Shown here piece by piece: positions 24,140-37,900 of a stretch of 64,000 nt of DNA. The notes under the pieces are model-generated. The model ran no database searches. It saw nothing but the letters and a program-made list of their open reading frames with translations, and was not told the DNA's origin. Source of the stretch: Bactrocera neohumeralis (taxonomy: Eukaryota; Arthropoda; Insecta; Diptera; Tephritidae); contig NC_065920.1 of assembly GCF_024586455.1 (NCBI RefSeq), positions 52,505,109-52,569,108 of the forward strand, written 5' to 3'. The position numbers and the translations under genes are program-made. Within the stretch, counting starts at the first letter, position 1, and each line of letters opens with the position of its first letter.

Positions 24140-24610
24140 CTATCTCCCATACCAGCGCCAATAAGGTACGAGTATAAAGTCAACTCGATGTTTGAAAACT
24201 CTGATATTAATTATATACGGTTTAGATCAAGTTTTCACCCAATTGAATAATATTTAGGCACAAAGATACATTATTGTTAAAAAACTCGCTCTCTCATATG
24301 CGGTATAAAATCACCTGGAAGTTCGAAAATCTTTATATTAGGTATATAGAGGCTAAGGAGATTATATATTGATCCGATTCAACCTATATTTGACAAATAT
24401 GTCTGTCTTTAAAACATACTATTATCAAAAAAGGATGCTCTCCGAATTTCTATAATATATCCCATAGATTGACCGATATTTTCGATCCTCCAGCAGATCA
24501 TTTACACACACATACATATATAATTCCATAACTAACTTCATTGATGTTAGGCGTACAAATGTATTATACTCTGTAGCAACATTTTGTAAGAGTATAAAAA
24601 AACCCAAAAA
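24140..24610 (-). repeat. dispersed repeat (GTAGCAACATTTTGTAAGAGTATAA end)
   Basis: AT-rich DNA with CACCTGGAAGTTCGAAAATC and the terminal phrase TCTGTAGCAACATTTTGTAA followed by GAGTATAAAA. It matches, in outline, the repeat terminus at 18110-18150. No coding potential. Confidence 0.5.
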
Positions 24611-24789
24611 TAATCTTGTCCCAACAAATGAAAGCCCTAAGTGATAAAATACCACTGGCTCTTCTTCCAAGGGACCAAGATTTTACGATTGCTCTAATGC
24701 TAATGGATAGTACTCACAATCAAGTGCCTCGAAAACGTCGGAGGAAATTGGAAAATGAGTCGCAGGACTGCGTACCAAACTCTCCATAC

Positions 24790-25480
24790 TTATGGGAAGT
24801 TTTCATCTTCCAAACAGGGGTCTTTTCTATAAGTCGGTATTTAGAAATAAACTTCTGAGGCAACTATCGTAACGAAAGTATCGTCATACTCAGCAATAGC
24901 CAAGTGGCACTTAAAGCTATCTCTGCTTATGAAAGTAAATCGCTAAAGGTGCAGGAGTGCATAGAACGGCTGAAGAACCTATCAGATTCTAACCAAGAAC
25001 ACCTTATCTGTGTGTTAGATTACAAGGATATAGCCTAGAATGAACTGGTGTCCCGCTCTGCAGCTTCCATTGGAATTGTAGGACCAGAACCCTGTATTGC
25101 ATTTGGTCCTCATACCTAAATAAGCTTTTCTATATGGAGGAAAGAATAGGCAGGAAGAAGTAACGACAACAACTCCAAGGCATCCGCAAGGCCAAGTTGC
25201 TAATGGGTGGTTACCAGCTCAACAGGTTTAAAAAGGTAATCAACATCGCAAGAAACAAATTCCGATTATTTATTGCACTTTACCTAGGCTATTGTAAAAT
25301 CAAGAAGCAGTTATTCAGCATGGGCCTAGCCTCTTGTGCAAGCTGCCGGTTCTGCGACATGGAGTCGAAAATTTGCAGACTAATCCTTGAATCCATGTTT
25401 CCGAATAGGAATCACCTATTACTATATTGGAATTTATCAATGTGCTTGGGCTAGAGAGTCGTTGTGACAGAGGGAAGGTC
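24790..25480 (+). mobile_element. non-LTR retrotransposon remnant with RNase H and C-terminal Cys/His region
   Basis: Broken frames give SIVILSNSQVALKAISAYES (RNase H core), VQECIERLKNLSDSNQEH, GPEPCIAFGPHT and, after a frameshift, NIARNKFRLFIALYLG...SCRFCDMES. The same order is seen at 48150-48700, so both are copies of one I/Jockey/R1-group element. Inactive. Confidence 0.75.
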
Positions 25481-25970
25481 ACAATAGATCTTATGTTGCG
25501 GTGCAAGCCGTTGCAAACCAATTCAGCCACAAAATGTCAAGACCAATTCGATCCCCTCTGTCGTGCGATCCCCGCTGTTGTCTCAAAATGTTTGCTTTTC
25601 ATCGGCCTTTTCAGGCAAGGAAAAAAACAAGTCCGGGGGACCACATCTGAGCTGTAGGACGGATGCGGACACTTGGGATGGGATGCCGGCCTTGGTTAGA
25701 TATACGTAGTACAGTCGCGGTGGAAGAAAATCAGTCCTATTACTTTCTGGAAAACCCTGTAACCGTAACAGAGACGGATTTATAATCAGCCATCAGACAG
25801 CAAACAGCAAACTCAAACTTACACATCAAAAATTTTTGTAAACGTGTACATTTTTAGGTCAAGGTTTAAATAAGTCTTCATATTGTCACAATATAGAACT
25901 TTGATTTATTGTATTTTTCTATTGGTGCCAACATTTCTCGTTTAAGATTCTGATTTTATCAAGTGCCATG
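25481..25970. other. intergenic DNA and 3' flank of the leftmost channel gene
   Basis: Includes the minus-strand AATAAA at 25910-25905, 61 bases past the stop of the channel gene. The stretch 25500-25760 is GC-richer and may be transposon-derived, but I cannot assign a family. Confidence 0.4.
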
Positions 25971-28900
25971 CTAATAACTATCATCATAACGATTTTGCCA
26001 TTTAATATTCTTTGGGTATCTCTCCAACATAACAGTTTTCGGCTGCAACTCATTCCAATACAACGAATATACGCGGTTTTCAGCGCTCTTCTCCAGCGCT
26101 CGGCTGTCACGCCGCTCTTTCGGAATATACGCCAGCTGCCAGGCCCTATATATAAGCACAAACCACTTACCACTCATGAAGTAGAAAATCTCGACATAAC
26201 TTAGTATGCTAAAGCCGTAGAAAAGCGATAGAATGCCACCGAAACGGCCTGGAATACAAAATTTAAATATTTTCTTATTTTTTCTACTTTTATGTTGTAG
26301 AACACTAGTGTGTGGTACTCACTCAACAATGCAACCCAATCGCCTACAATGTCTATGTACGTCGATTCCGCATACAATTGCTTGAAAAATAGTTTCACCA
26401 GTGCCAACGGCTCATCGCTAGTAAGACCTTCTCTATAACAACAAATAAAGTAACTATGACGAAATCTCGCATAAATTCTGTTACGCACAGCAAACCAAAG
26501 GTGTACGTATCATTGCCGTGTTTTTTACGCAGTGGTAGGTAATTCAGGTAAGTTTTATAGTCGACACCCTCACAGGTCGGCATACAAGAGTTGCACTTAT
26601 CGAAACCATCCGGTGGGTCGACATACTCGAAGTAAGACCATTGATTGAACACACGCAACCAGTTTGAGAGGCAAGGCAACTGCAGTAGAGTGCAGACGCT
26701 CGCATTGATGAGTGGCGGCGCGAGGAAGGGACTAACACAACCACAATACCGTTGCATACTTTGCATGCGACAAATGAGTAGACATTCATCATGCGAATAA
26801 TAGGATCTGAAAAGGTCAAGAGTTAGCAGAGAAATACTTAAGTAATTATAATATTTTAAATAAACGATAAGAGACGATCGAAATTATTCTAGAATAGATT
26901 CTTTAATCGCTATAATTAGGAAGAGAATACCGTTACGTTCAGTATTTACAGATCCTTCGAGTGACCTAGTAAGCTGTTTCAGAAAAACCAAAGTGTTTTG
27001 AGGCATATGGACCGCTACAAAAGGTCTCTGTGACTTTTAAAGTTAAATATTTATTGGGTTCGGATACTACTACGGTACTTGTTTGTACTAATCACGCGAT
27101 ACAGACCTTTGGAGCATAACACTACGCCCACCGCGTACGCGGTTATAGTCGATTTCACAACAGCCTGCCAGTCGTTTCTTCTTTACGCAATTTGGCGCCA
27201 ATTCGAGTGCAGCGAGGTCCTTCTTCACCAGATCTCTCGACCAGAGTGGAGTTCTTTCTCTTCCAGAGTGGAGTTCTTTCTCTTCCTCTGCTCCCCGGCG
27301 GGTACTGCGTCGAAGACTTTCAGAGCTGGAACGTTTTCATCTATTCGGAAGACATGATCTAGCAAGCGTAGCCGCTGTCTCTTAATTCGCTGAACTAAAT
27401 ATGTCAATGTCGTGGTTTAACTCATATGTCTCACCGTTCCATCGAATGCGTTATTCGCCGTTCCTAAAGCGCAAAGGACCATAAATCTTCTGCAGAGCCT
27501 TTCTCTCGAAAGCTCGTAGCGTCGACTCATCAAATGTTGTCATCGTCCATGCCTGTGCACCATATAGCAGGACGGGAGTAATGAGTGACTTATAGAGTTT
27601 GGTTTTTGTTCGTTGAGAGAGGACTTTACTTCTCAATTGCCTACTCAGTCCGGAGTACCACTTGTTGGCAGAAGTTATTCTGCGTTGGATTTCGAGTTTG
27701 ACGTTTTGGTTGGTGTTAATGCTGGTTCTAAGATAAAATAAATTATCTACGGCTTCGCAGTTACGACTGTCAAGAGTGACGTGGGAGTCTAGTCGCGATT
27801 GCGACACTTTTTATTTGATGACAGGATATATTTCGTTTTGTCCTTGTTTACTATCAGATCCATTTGCTTTGTTTCCTAATTCAGTCTGGAGAAAGCAGAA
27901 CTAACGGCGCGGCAGTTGAGGCCATTCATATCAATATCATCGGCGTACGCCAGGACCTGTACACTATTATAGAAGATTGTACCTGCTCGATTAAGCTCTG
28001 CAGCTGGAATAATCCAGTAGATTGAAGAAGTCGCACGATAGGGAGTCGCCTTGTCTGAAACCTCGTTTGGTTTCGAACGGCTCGGATAGGTCCTTCTCGA
28101 TACTGGCGGAGCTTTATGGTATTGCTCAACGTCAGTTTACACAGCCATATTAGTTTTGCGGAGATACCAAATGCAGATAAATATAGCGGCAGCTATAAAA
28201 TCGACGAAGAGGTGGTGTGTGTCGATCTTCCTTTCACGGGTATTTGTCAAGATTTGGCGCATGGTGAAAATCTGGTCGGTTGTTGATTTTCCAGGCCTGA
28301 AGCCACACTGATAAGGTCCAATCAGTTTGATGACGGTGGGCTTTAATCTTTCACACAATATGTCCGATAGAACCTAATATGTGATGTTGAAGAGGTTTAT
28401 GCCACGGTAGTTAGCGTAGATTGTGGGATCTCCCTTTTGTAGTTGGCTCTATGATAGAATACAATACATTATCTATTTCTTCAGTTTTGAACTGAACTAT
28501 TTGGAATTGGAATCAATCGTTTCAGTAGCTAGTGATGGAATCAAAGCTGTCTCCCAAAGCCACTCTGAATTGATTACAAATACTACTAACTGTACTAAAT
28601 ATTAGGGAATGGCTAAAGCTTCTCTGAAAATCTCATTTTATAACTGTCTTTGAGGTTATACATAATACAATACGATTAGAGCCCCTATCGGAATATAAGG
28701 AAATGGCACTATAGAACTCAGATATATATGAAAAAATAAATATATTTATAGAATATTACTCTGCCTTTAGTGCAATCCCTACTTCCGAAAAACCAACAAA
28801 ATATAAAAAAAATCCAACATTAAATTTATATGAACAATAAACTAGTGACTTCATGGCATGACTCACTTATTTAACAAACGTTCTCCCTCATCCTTAAAAT

Positions 28901-31900
28901 AACATTGCCTTAGCTCTGGTCTAAAGTTGCGTATAGCATCAGAGGCCTCATAAAATGTCGGCTGTATTGCAATCTCTACTAAGGTTCTACGGTTCACCAA
29001 AATCTCACCCAAGGTATTTGTCATTACGGTTGGATAATCGTTTTGTAGAAAAAAATAAAGCTGTGAAAGAAATCGCGAAATTAAGTGAACTATTTAAACG
29101 CGCTCAAGTACTCACACGAAATGCATAACTGGCGAACTCGGTATGCCAAAAATCATTCGAATCACTGTGTAAAACAAATTGTACCGAGCTAAGCAGGGAA
29201 TTAGACTCGAATGTAACATTTTCCAATAACTTGCTATTAGCCTTGGTAAAGGCAGCTCTCATGCTGAAATACAACAATAATAAAATATGCACATTTTTTT
29301 CGTCTTACTCACATACCTATTCGTGGTGTAAGTATCGCGACGATAGTTGAAGAGGCAGCACGCACCCACCGATATCGAACGTTTTTGAAAATATTTTGTT
29401 ATATTTATTGGCTTACCGAAAACCATACCGCTCATGATGAGTTCGGGGCAGTCGGGTGATAAGTCGAAAAGTATGTCGCGTGTGGGATACTCACTACCAT
29501 TGTACATGCTCGTGAGTATATTATGTAGTTGATCAAGTCGGGGATCGTTATCGGTATAGGTGTCCAAAGGATAGAGAAAGAAGCCGGTAAGCAGCTTCAA
29601 ATGTTCAGCCATTTCACTGACGTTTGTTGCAAGTAAATCGGGTTGAAATCTTTGCTGAGCTTCGTAGCTAAAAATATGAGTTTGGGAAAAAATAGGTTTT
29701 GAATTTATTTGGAACGAAATTATTTAGAACAAAAGCATATTGAAAGTGCATAAGATGGAGTAAATAATAGAGTTATGAGTACAAACGAGAGATTTTACTC
29801 GTATATTAGGTAACCACAGAAGACAATATTTTTTTATCATGACAACGCTTGGCTTCATGTTGCCGGTAGATAGGTAGAGTGGCTGTCTGACGATGCACCT
29901 AGGCCTTTAGGAGCCCATTATGAGACTTGGCGTTGTTCTGAGAGCTCCCCTGATGCATATACTAGCTGCTCTTTATATGCCTTCCATACGCCTTACCGCG
30001 TATTTCTTTGCCATTGTCCAAAGCTTGTTTTATTGAATCACGCTATTAGTACTACATATTATCTATTATTTGAAAAATAAATTATTCGAACCCAAAATAA
30101 ACTAACGGCATTTTCTAGTCATGAGTATGATAGATGCATATATACATTGTGACAAAAAAGCAACCGGAAGTTGTAATTAAATTCGCCAGGTAAATAATTT
30201 TTAAAAAAATGTATTTTGCTTAGTGTGTAGGACTGTCCTTAATTACTATGCCAAATATGAGCGCAATCTGTCCACTAGTTGGTTTACAGCAGCTGCTTAA
30301 GTGAGATCACCTCAGTAGTGCGTTGTGGTGTTTTCAATAGATAAAAATATGGAACAAAGAATTTCTCTAATTTTGTATTTCTAACAAAATTTCGTCTGCG
30401 GAAAAGTTGCAAATGTTGAAAAAGTCTTACCGTGATTCAGTTTTATCAAAAACACAAGCCTGCTGGTGGTACAAAGTCTTCAAAGACGGTCGAGAGATCA
30501 TTGAATACATGCCAAGTTCTGGACGACCTTCGACCTCTTCAACTGATGAAAATATTAAAAAAGTGAAAGTAATGGTGCTTAGAAATCATCAGGCAAGTGT
30601 TAGAGAGATGGCAAGAGAGCTCGACATTTCTCGCGAGTTCGTTTGAATGGTTTTGATGGATATATTGGGTATGATGCGCTGTTGCACGACTCTTCCCAAT
30701 AAAGCTGAATTTTGTTCAAACAGAGCACCGTAAATAGATCTTTTGGGACATGTTTGATCGTGTCAATTCCGATCGCATATTCATGGAAAGCATTATAACT
30801 GCCGACGAAACATGGGTTTATGAGTTTAACATGCAAACCAGTCAACAGTCAACAGAATGGAGGGAAAAAACGAGCCGAAAGCAAAAAAACCACGCCAAAA
30901 CCGCTCAAAAATCAAGGTGAAGGAAAGAGGTTTTTTCGATATTCGTGGTTTGGTGCATCATGAACTTGTTCCGGAGTGACAAATGGTCAATAAGGAGTTC
31001 TATATGGCCGTATTGCGGCGTTTGTGCGCGAACATAGGTCGAAAACGGCCGGAATTGTGGAAGAACAATTCATGGATTTTACACGATGATAATGCACCAT
31101 CGCATCGAGCCACGATTGTGACCGAATTTAAAGCCAAAATCGCAATGAATACCATCGATCAACCAACGTATTCACCAGATTTGGCTCCGTGTGATTTTTT
31201 CTTGTTCCCCAAACTGAAATTGCCGCTCCGTGGAACCCGTTTTCAGTCGATCGAAGAGATAAAACAAAATTAGCTAAAGGAGCTAAAGCCATCTCAAAAA
31301 GTGCTTACGAAAAGTGTTTCGACGACTGGAAAAATCGTTAAAATAAGTTTATTACATTTGGTGGGGCTTACTTTAAAGGTGACAAAATAAATATTGATGA
31401 ATAATTAAATATTTTGCGTTTTATTTACAATTTCCGGGTATTTTTTTGTCACAATGTACACAAACATCTAGCTAACTCTATATGTTTTATAAATTACGAT
31501 AGTTTGATAGTGAATAATTAATTTATCTACATTCATACAATTACATATATGTACAATGTACATATGTATATACACTAGGGTGTTTTTTTTTTTTTTTTGA
31601 ACTATTAATTTTTTTCAGTCCTGTCACGAAATTTGCTTGGAAATACCCTTAAAAAAATTCCTGAAAATTTGAACTCTTAATATTAACATTAAGAACTGGA
31701 CCAAAGCCTGTAAAAATTTTCCATAGAAAATACACTGCAATCGTGAGTTTTTACCTTTAAATTCCTACAGATCAGAGGTATTTTATGGCATCGCTTTAAC
31801 TTGAGACGCATATTTCTCAGAATTGTTTACTCTACAAAAGTGCCAAGTGCAACAAAGTCGTAACTCACACCGGCGAGGTAATACGGGGCTCTAAACCCGA

Positions 31901-34900
31901 TTTTTCCAAGAATTTCGCATTTTTTTTTTAATGGGTTGTCAAAAAAGTCTTGCGGTATTTTTATTGAATTTTTTTTTATTGAAATTGAAATGAGTTTTTG
32001 ATGACTCATGCGCAACTCTTGACCGATGCTACGGCTGCTACTATGCCGGTCTCTTTCGACCAATTCAGCGATTTTATCGCAATTTTCGACGACAGGCCTT
32101 CCGGAGCGTGGCGCATCTTCGACCACCTCTACACCAGAACGAAAACGTTGAAACCATCTTTGTGCGGTGGAAATGGAAACTGTATCGGGTCCATAAGCTG
32201 CACAAATTTTATTGGCGGCTTGAGATTCATTTTTTCCTTTATCGTAGTATTATATCTCGTAAATGACAGGAGCTATAGAAAAAATGGGGTATTCCCCCCT
32301 ATATATCTATATACCACAAGCTTGAGGTATATAATCTTGAAATTTGTTTTGAGTATAATATTTCTCGTAGCAAACACAGCACGAATCGGAGATAGAAATC
32401 TGTATTACTTAAGCGAAGTTATTCAAAACTAAATATTAACTTATTAACTGATATTATATTCTCAAAATGTGTAATTCTATTTATAAATTTTGTCATTTTG
32501 GGCAATAAAACCTCCCTAACATATGTAAATATGTCTAAGCGTAAACTTCTAATCACTCTTGGCACCAAAGTTGTTTGCTCAAAATATCTACAACTCAACA
32601 TCAACTTATTGCTCTCATTGTCTGCTAGCCAACCAGCAACTTTTTTGCTTTATCATACCACCGTTATATGCTACTAAATGCCCCATGGTGCTACAGTACC
32701 TAAAACCTATAAAATAGCTGACACCATAGGTGCGCATGTTCATTTGCCTTCAACGCACGCAACATGTGGCAACAACTGGGACTGATAGTATTGCTCGGCT
32801 TGGCAGCCGTTGATAACTTCGCGACTGCAGAGCGCGTACGCTACGACAACTATCACGTCTATCAATTGCAACCGAAGACGACAGCACAATTAGACGTCGT
32901 TAAAGAGCTCGACGGTACGAGTGACGCATTGCTCTTTCTGGACGCAGTACACTATGTAAATAACAAAATTAATGTGCTTGTGGCGCCGAAACGTGTAGCT
33001 GATCTTTTGGCTGTACTACAACGTGCTGAAGTACCTCATCAACTGGTCGAGGAGAACGCGCAAAAGAGCTTAGATTTGGAGGAGGAGCTTGTGGCAGATC
33101 CCAATCGGCGTGACGGTGATTATACTTGGAGGGAATATCATGAGTTGGACGACACATATGCCTGGCTGCGTACGCTAACGGAAAAGTATCCCGAGCAAGT
33201 GAGTCTATTCGTAGCGGGCAAGTCGTATGAGGGACGTGAAATACTGGGCGTAAAGATATCGTACAGTAGCAGTCGCGCTGATGAAGCAGCTCGTGCTACG
33301 AAACCCGGCATTTTTATCGAAGGCGGCATGCATGCGCGTGAATGGATAAGTCCGGCTACCACAACATACATCATTAATCAATTGCTGACGAGCACTAACG
33401 CCGATGTGCGCAAAGTAGCCGAGAGTTATGTGTGGTATTTGGTGCCGCATAGCAATCCAGATGGTTATGTGTACACGCATACCACAAATCGGTTGTGGCG
33501 TAAAACACGCACACCATATAACAATTGCTACGGCGCAGATCCAAATCGTAATTGGGATTTCCATTGGAATGAGGTGGGCTCCAGCAATAACCCCTGTTCG
33601 GATACATATGCTGGTCCCAAGGCCTTTTCAGAGATTGAAACTCGCACTCTAGCCGACTATATTAGCACGCTGAAGGGACAATTATTTTTGTATTTGTCCT
33701 TCCATTCGTATTCACAACTTTTACTCTTTCCTTATGGACATACCGGGGAGTTGCCACCAAATTATAAGGATTTGAAGCGCGTTTTTGATGTCGCTGTTTC
33801 CGCGGTTTCGAAACGTTACGGCACCAGATATACTGGCGGTAATGTGTATGATGCCATCTACCCGGCTGCAGGCGCCAGCTTAGATTGGGCTTATGGCAAA
33901 ATGAAAGTGCCCTACTCATACTGCTTTGAACTGCGTCCTTCGGGTAATGCACTATGGTCTGGTTTCCGTCTACCAGCTGCTCAAATTATACCTACTGGTG
34001 AGGAGATAATGGATTCCATGTTGGCTATGATCAACGAGATTGGTACTTCGTCTAAAATGTAGAGTTGATATTTTGTGTAATTAATATTTGAAGGTTTCTT
34101 ATATTTAACATACATATTTCGTGAATAAAAGTAAAAAAAAAAATAAAGTAGGAAGTATTTATATCACATAGCGATATAACCTAGATATCTGGAAAAATAT
34201 TTTCAGTATAATATTTTAATAACTAAGAACTGTGTTCGTATTCATTCAATTGAAATCAGCGCCGTCTTCAGCAACTCCATCTATTGCCACTAATTTTGAA
34301 TTTCTCTAAGAGGTGAGGACATTTTGCAATGAATTTCGCTAAGTTATAGCACATGGCCATGACAATATTCATAGTTTGAATTTTATGGAGACGATGTTGT
34401 ATGAGTTCGTGTAGCACAACAATGGTTCGCTCGCTTCCTTTCTGGAAATTTCGATGTGAAAGATGCAACTCGCTCTGGTCGACCTATCGTTGAAAAAGTC
34501 GATGAAATTATGGAAAAGATTGACCAAGATAGGTCACATAGGCAGCCATGACATCGCTAAGGAACTTAACTTTCATCATTAAACGGGTTTGAACCATTTA
34601 AAAAAGGCTGGCTACAAAAAGAAGCTCGATGTTTGGGTACCACATGAATTGTTTGTGAAAAATTTAATGGACCTAATCAACATCTGCGATTCTTTGCTGA
34701 AACGAAATGAAATCGAACCGTTTCTGAATGGTAACAGGAGACGAAAAGTGTATCAAATGCGACAATAATGTGCGAAAAAGATCATGGTTCAAGCTTGGTG
34801 AAGCTCAACAAATGGGTCGCAAAGCCAGGATTAAACGCTGCGAAAGGTTATGCTTATGTTTGGTGGAATTTGAAAGGAATCAACCATTATGAGCTGCTCC

Positions 34901-37900
34901 AGCCTGGTTGAACGATTGATTTTACATTTTTCTGTCAGTACTGATCAACAGAGAGGACTTCGTCTTCCATCAGAACAACGCTAGACCACACAAATCTTTG
35001 ATGACTCGGAAAAAACTGGGAGAGCTTAGCTGGGAAGTTTTGATGCATCCACCATATAGCCCTGACCTTGCACCATTGACTACCATTTGTTTCGGTCCAT
35101 GCAGAACTCCCTTAATGTAGTAAAGTTGGCTTCAAGAGAAGTGAAAATTACTTGCAGTAATTTTTTCGCAGTTTTTCGCCGAGAAACCGGAAACGTTTTA
35201 CACTGATAGAATAATATCTCAAGCGGAGAAATGGCAAAGAGTGGTCGAAGAAAATCTATTGACGACTTTATAAATTCTTACTTCATAATCGAAACATTTC
35301 TTCTAAGGCTTCACTGTTACATGGGGTTTTATCGGTCAACTTTGAGCAGTAAAGTTCTTTAATTCGAATACCATCCAAAGATCTACAAAGATTAAGTGCT
35401 ACATAAGTCCAGCAGCAAACAGTCGAGAGCCCAGATAAATTACTGCATGATCAACTGCACAACCTTGCGTCTTAAGAACGGTTGACGCCCAACTCAGTAT
35501 TATTGGCAACATTCGTCTTTCAGCAATTCCATAGCTGTGTGTTTATCATCTGAACCGAAATTAATACGAACTGACGGGATATCTTCCGCATATACTTGGT
35601 CCTTGCGAAAATTTGACCAGATAATTTCTGTAACGAAGATCATGTTACCATTCACTAAACTTTTTGACACGTGACTGTTCAACAAATTCCCATCACTTTT
35701 GCTCCAACGAATATTTTCAATACATTACACCTCCTTCTTTATTGATATCATTAAGTATTATAGTATTTAAGTCCTTATTACTTAAATTTCATGTAGCATC
35801 AATGAGTTGGTCTTGTGCTTTAATGAAATAAATAACAGCCCTTTTTTTCTTGAAAACTCTCGAGAACTTTTTCATTATGACTAACGACTTGGCCATTAGT
35901 TGGGTAAATTCTTAAAGCGCTCTCAATCGAGAATTCTTCAGTGGTATCTGTTGATACTTTCCAAGAAGAACTTCAAGATACTTAGACGTCAACTTTCCAA
36001 CTCTTAAAGCATTAAGCACATCTATAAATGTCGTGTCTTTTTGTTTAAGCATGTTTTGCTGGAGTTCAACCAGGCGGAATTGTCGCTACAGATATGTAGT
36101 GGGTTTCATATGTTTGGCTCTTGAAATACTTGAGGTCCTCGGACAGGTGGTAACTGCATTAGATTACTAAAAAGTAAGATACTATACCACCAAACAAGCG
36201 TTCGGTCTCTTCAGCTGTCACAAACGAGAATCGATCATGCAAAGCATCTCATAAAGTTCCATAGAAATTTCGTCTATAAACAGAAACTCAACGTTTTGCC
36301 ATAACTGGCGCATCCTTATCAAATAATTTTCTTCAAACGATACTCTCGATGTAAAGGCTTCTTTTGCATTATTCAGTTTCCATGCCACTTCTTACGGGTA
36401 ATATTTGAGTGACACTGTAAGGAGGCGATCACAAGTTTACGCAGCCCACCAAAAAGATGCACTTAAAACTATGCAACGTTTAAAAAAAAGTTTCAACTAT
36501 TGTTAGAGAGTTACAAAAAATATTGGGTTTGAGTAGCGTTGAAACTGTGCGTGCTGCTCTCGATCGATTTCGGTATTGTTTGAAGCCTTGGCGCATTTTA
36601 TGTCGAGATTTTAAATTGAAAGCGTATAAAATACAGCTTGTGCAAGAACGGAAGTCGCTCGATCTTCCCGAGCGACATCGCTTCGCTTTATGGGCTCTTG
36701 GTAAGTTCCAAGAAGATCCGGCGTTTTCAAGCCAAATTTTGTTCAGCGATGAGGTCCATTTCTAGCTCAATGGGTCTGTAAACAAGCAAAATTGCCACAT
36801 TTGAATCGAAGAGCAACCTGAAGAGATGCAAGAGCCGCCATGTCATTAAAAAAAAACAACGGTTTGGTGTAGTTTGTGGGCTGGTGATACATTAATTCTT
36901 CTTCAAAAATGATGCCGGTGAGAATGCAACCGTCAATGTCGACCGTTATCGCGCCATGACAGCCGACAATTTGATGTCTGAAACTCGTGATTTCGTCAAC
37001 ATTTGGTTTCAACAAGACAGCGCCACATCGCATTAACCAATGGATTTAGTAAGATAACACTTCGGTGAGCATATAATTTCACGTTTTGGGTCGGTCGATT
37101 GGCCACCAAAATCACCAGTCGAAATACTCGAACTTGTCATCGAAAATTGGACTCAACGGGTGGACCATCTGAGACGTACCTGCGGCCAAGATTTGAAAGA
37201 GATAATCTTCAAAAAATAAATGCCAAAAAATATTGTTTCGGATGATAATAAATATTCCCCATTAAGTTTAAAGCTTCTGTTATTTTCTTATTTAAAAAGT
37301 AGAGAACCTTCAAATGGATCATCCTTTATTTTTATATAAAATTATCTTTACTTAAAAATGCATTATAGTTTTATTTTTATAACGGCCTGAAACGGTAACA
37401 GTCCTGCCTGGACTACGATAAGTATTTGCAAATCGATGTTATTGCTATGTTTATCAGCGCCGCAAAAATTAAACCTTTTCCAATACTAGCTCAAAGTAAC
37501 TAAGTATCCAATCCTCAGAGAGGTCTTTAGTTGCATATTTTTTTAAAGTGAAATTAACGAATTCTTGTAAATGCTATCATTAAAACTGTTTTAGTACTGC
37601 ACTTATTTAGAGGTACGTAATATTCACGTATTACTCAATCAATTTGCAACTCACTACATTCACCATAAATTATGTACAGATAATAGATTATATCAGCAAT
37701 AAAGTTAGCTTATCAGACATAACTTATTTAGCGCGCACATAATTCATGATTAATTCGATTAAAAAAGAAATTAATAAAGTTAAGACTGGCAATTTTGATA
37801 ATGCAAGAATTTTAATCTATAAATGTGCGACGTTTAATCTAAACCAAATTAGTTTCGAATACCTTTTCAAACTAAACAAACGAATGTCGGCGAAGTTCGG

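Noticed and set aside
37746..37883. 46-codon in-frame N-terminal extension of carboxypeptidase 2
   Set aside because: It spans the TATA box at 37818 and lacks similarity to the paralogue; the signal peptide begins at ATG 37884.
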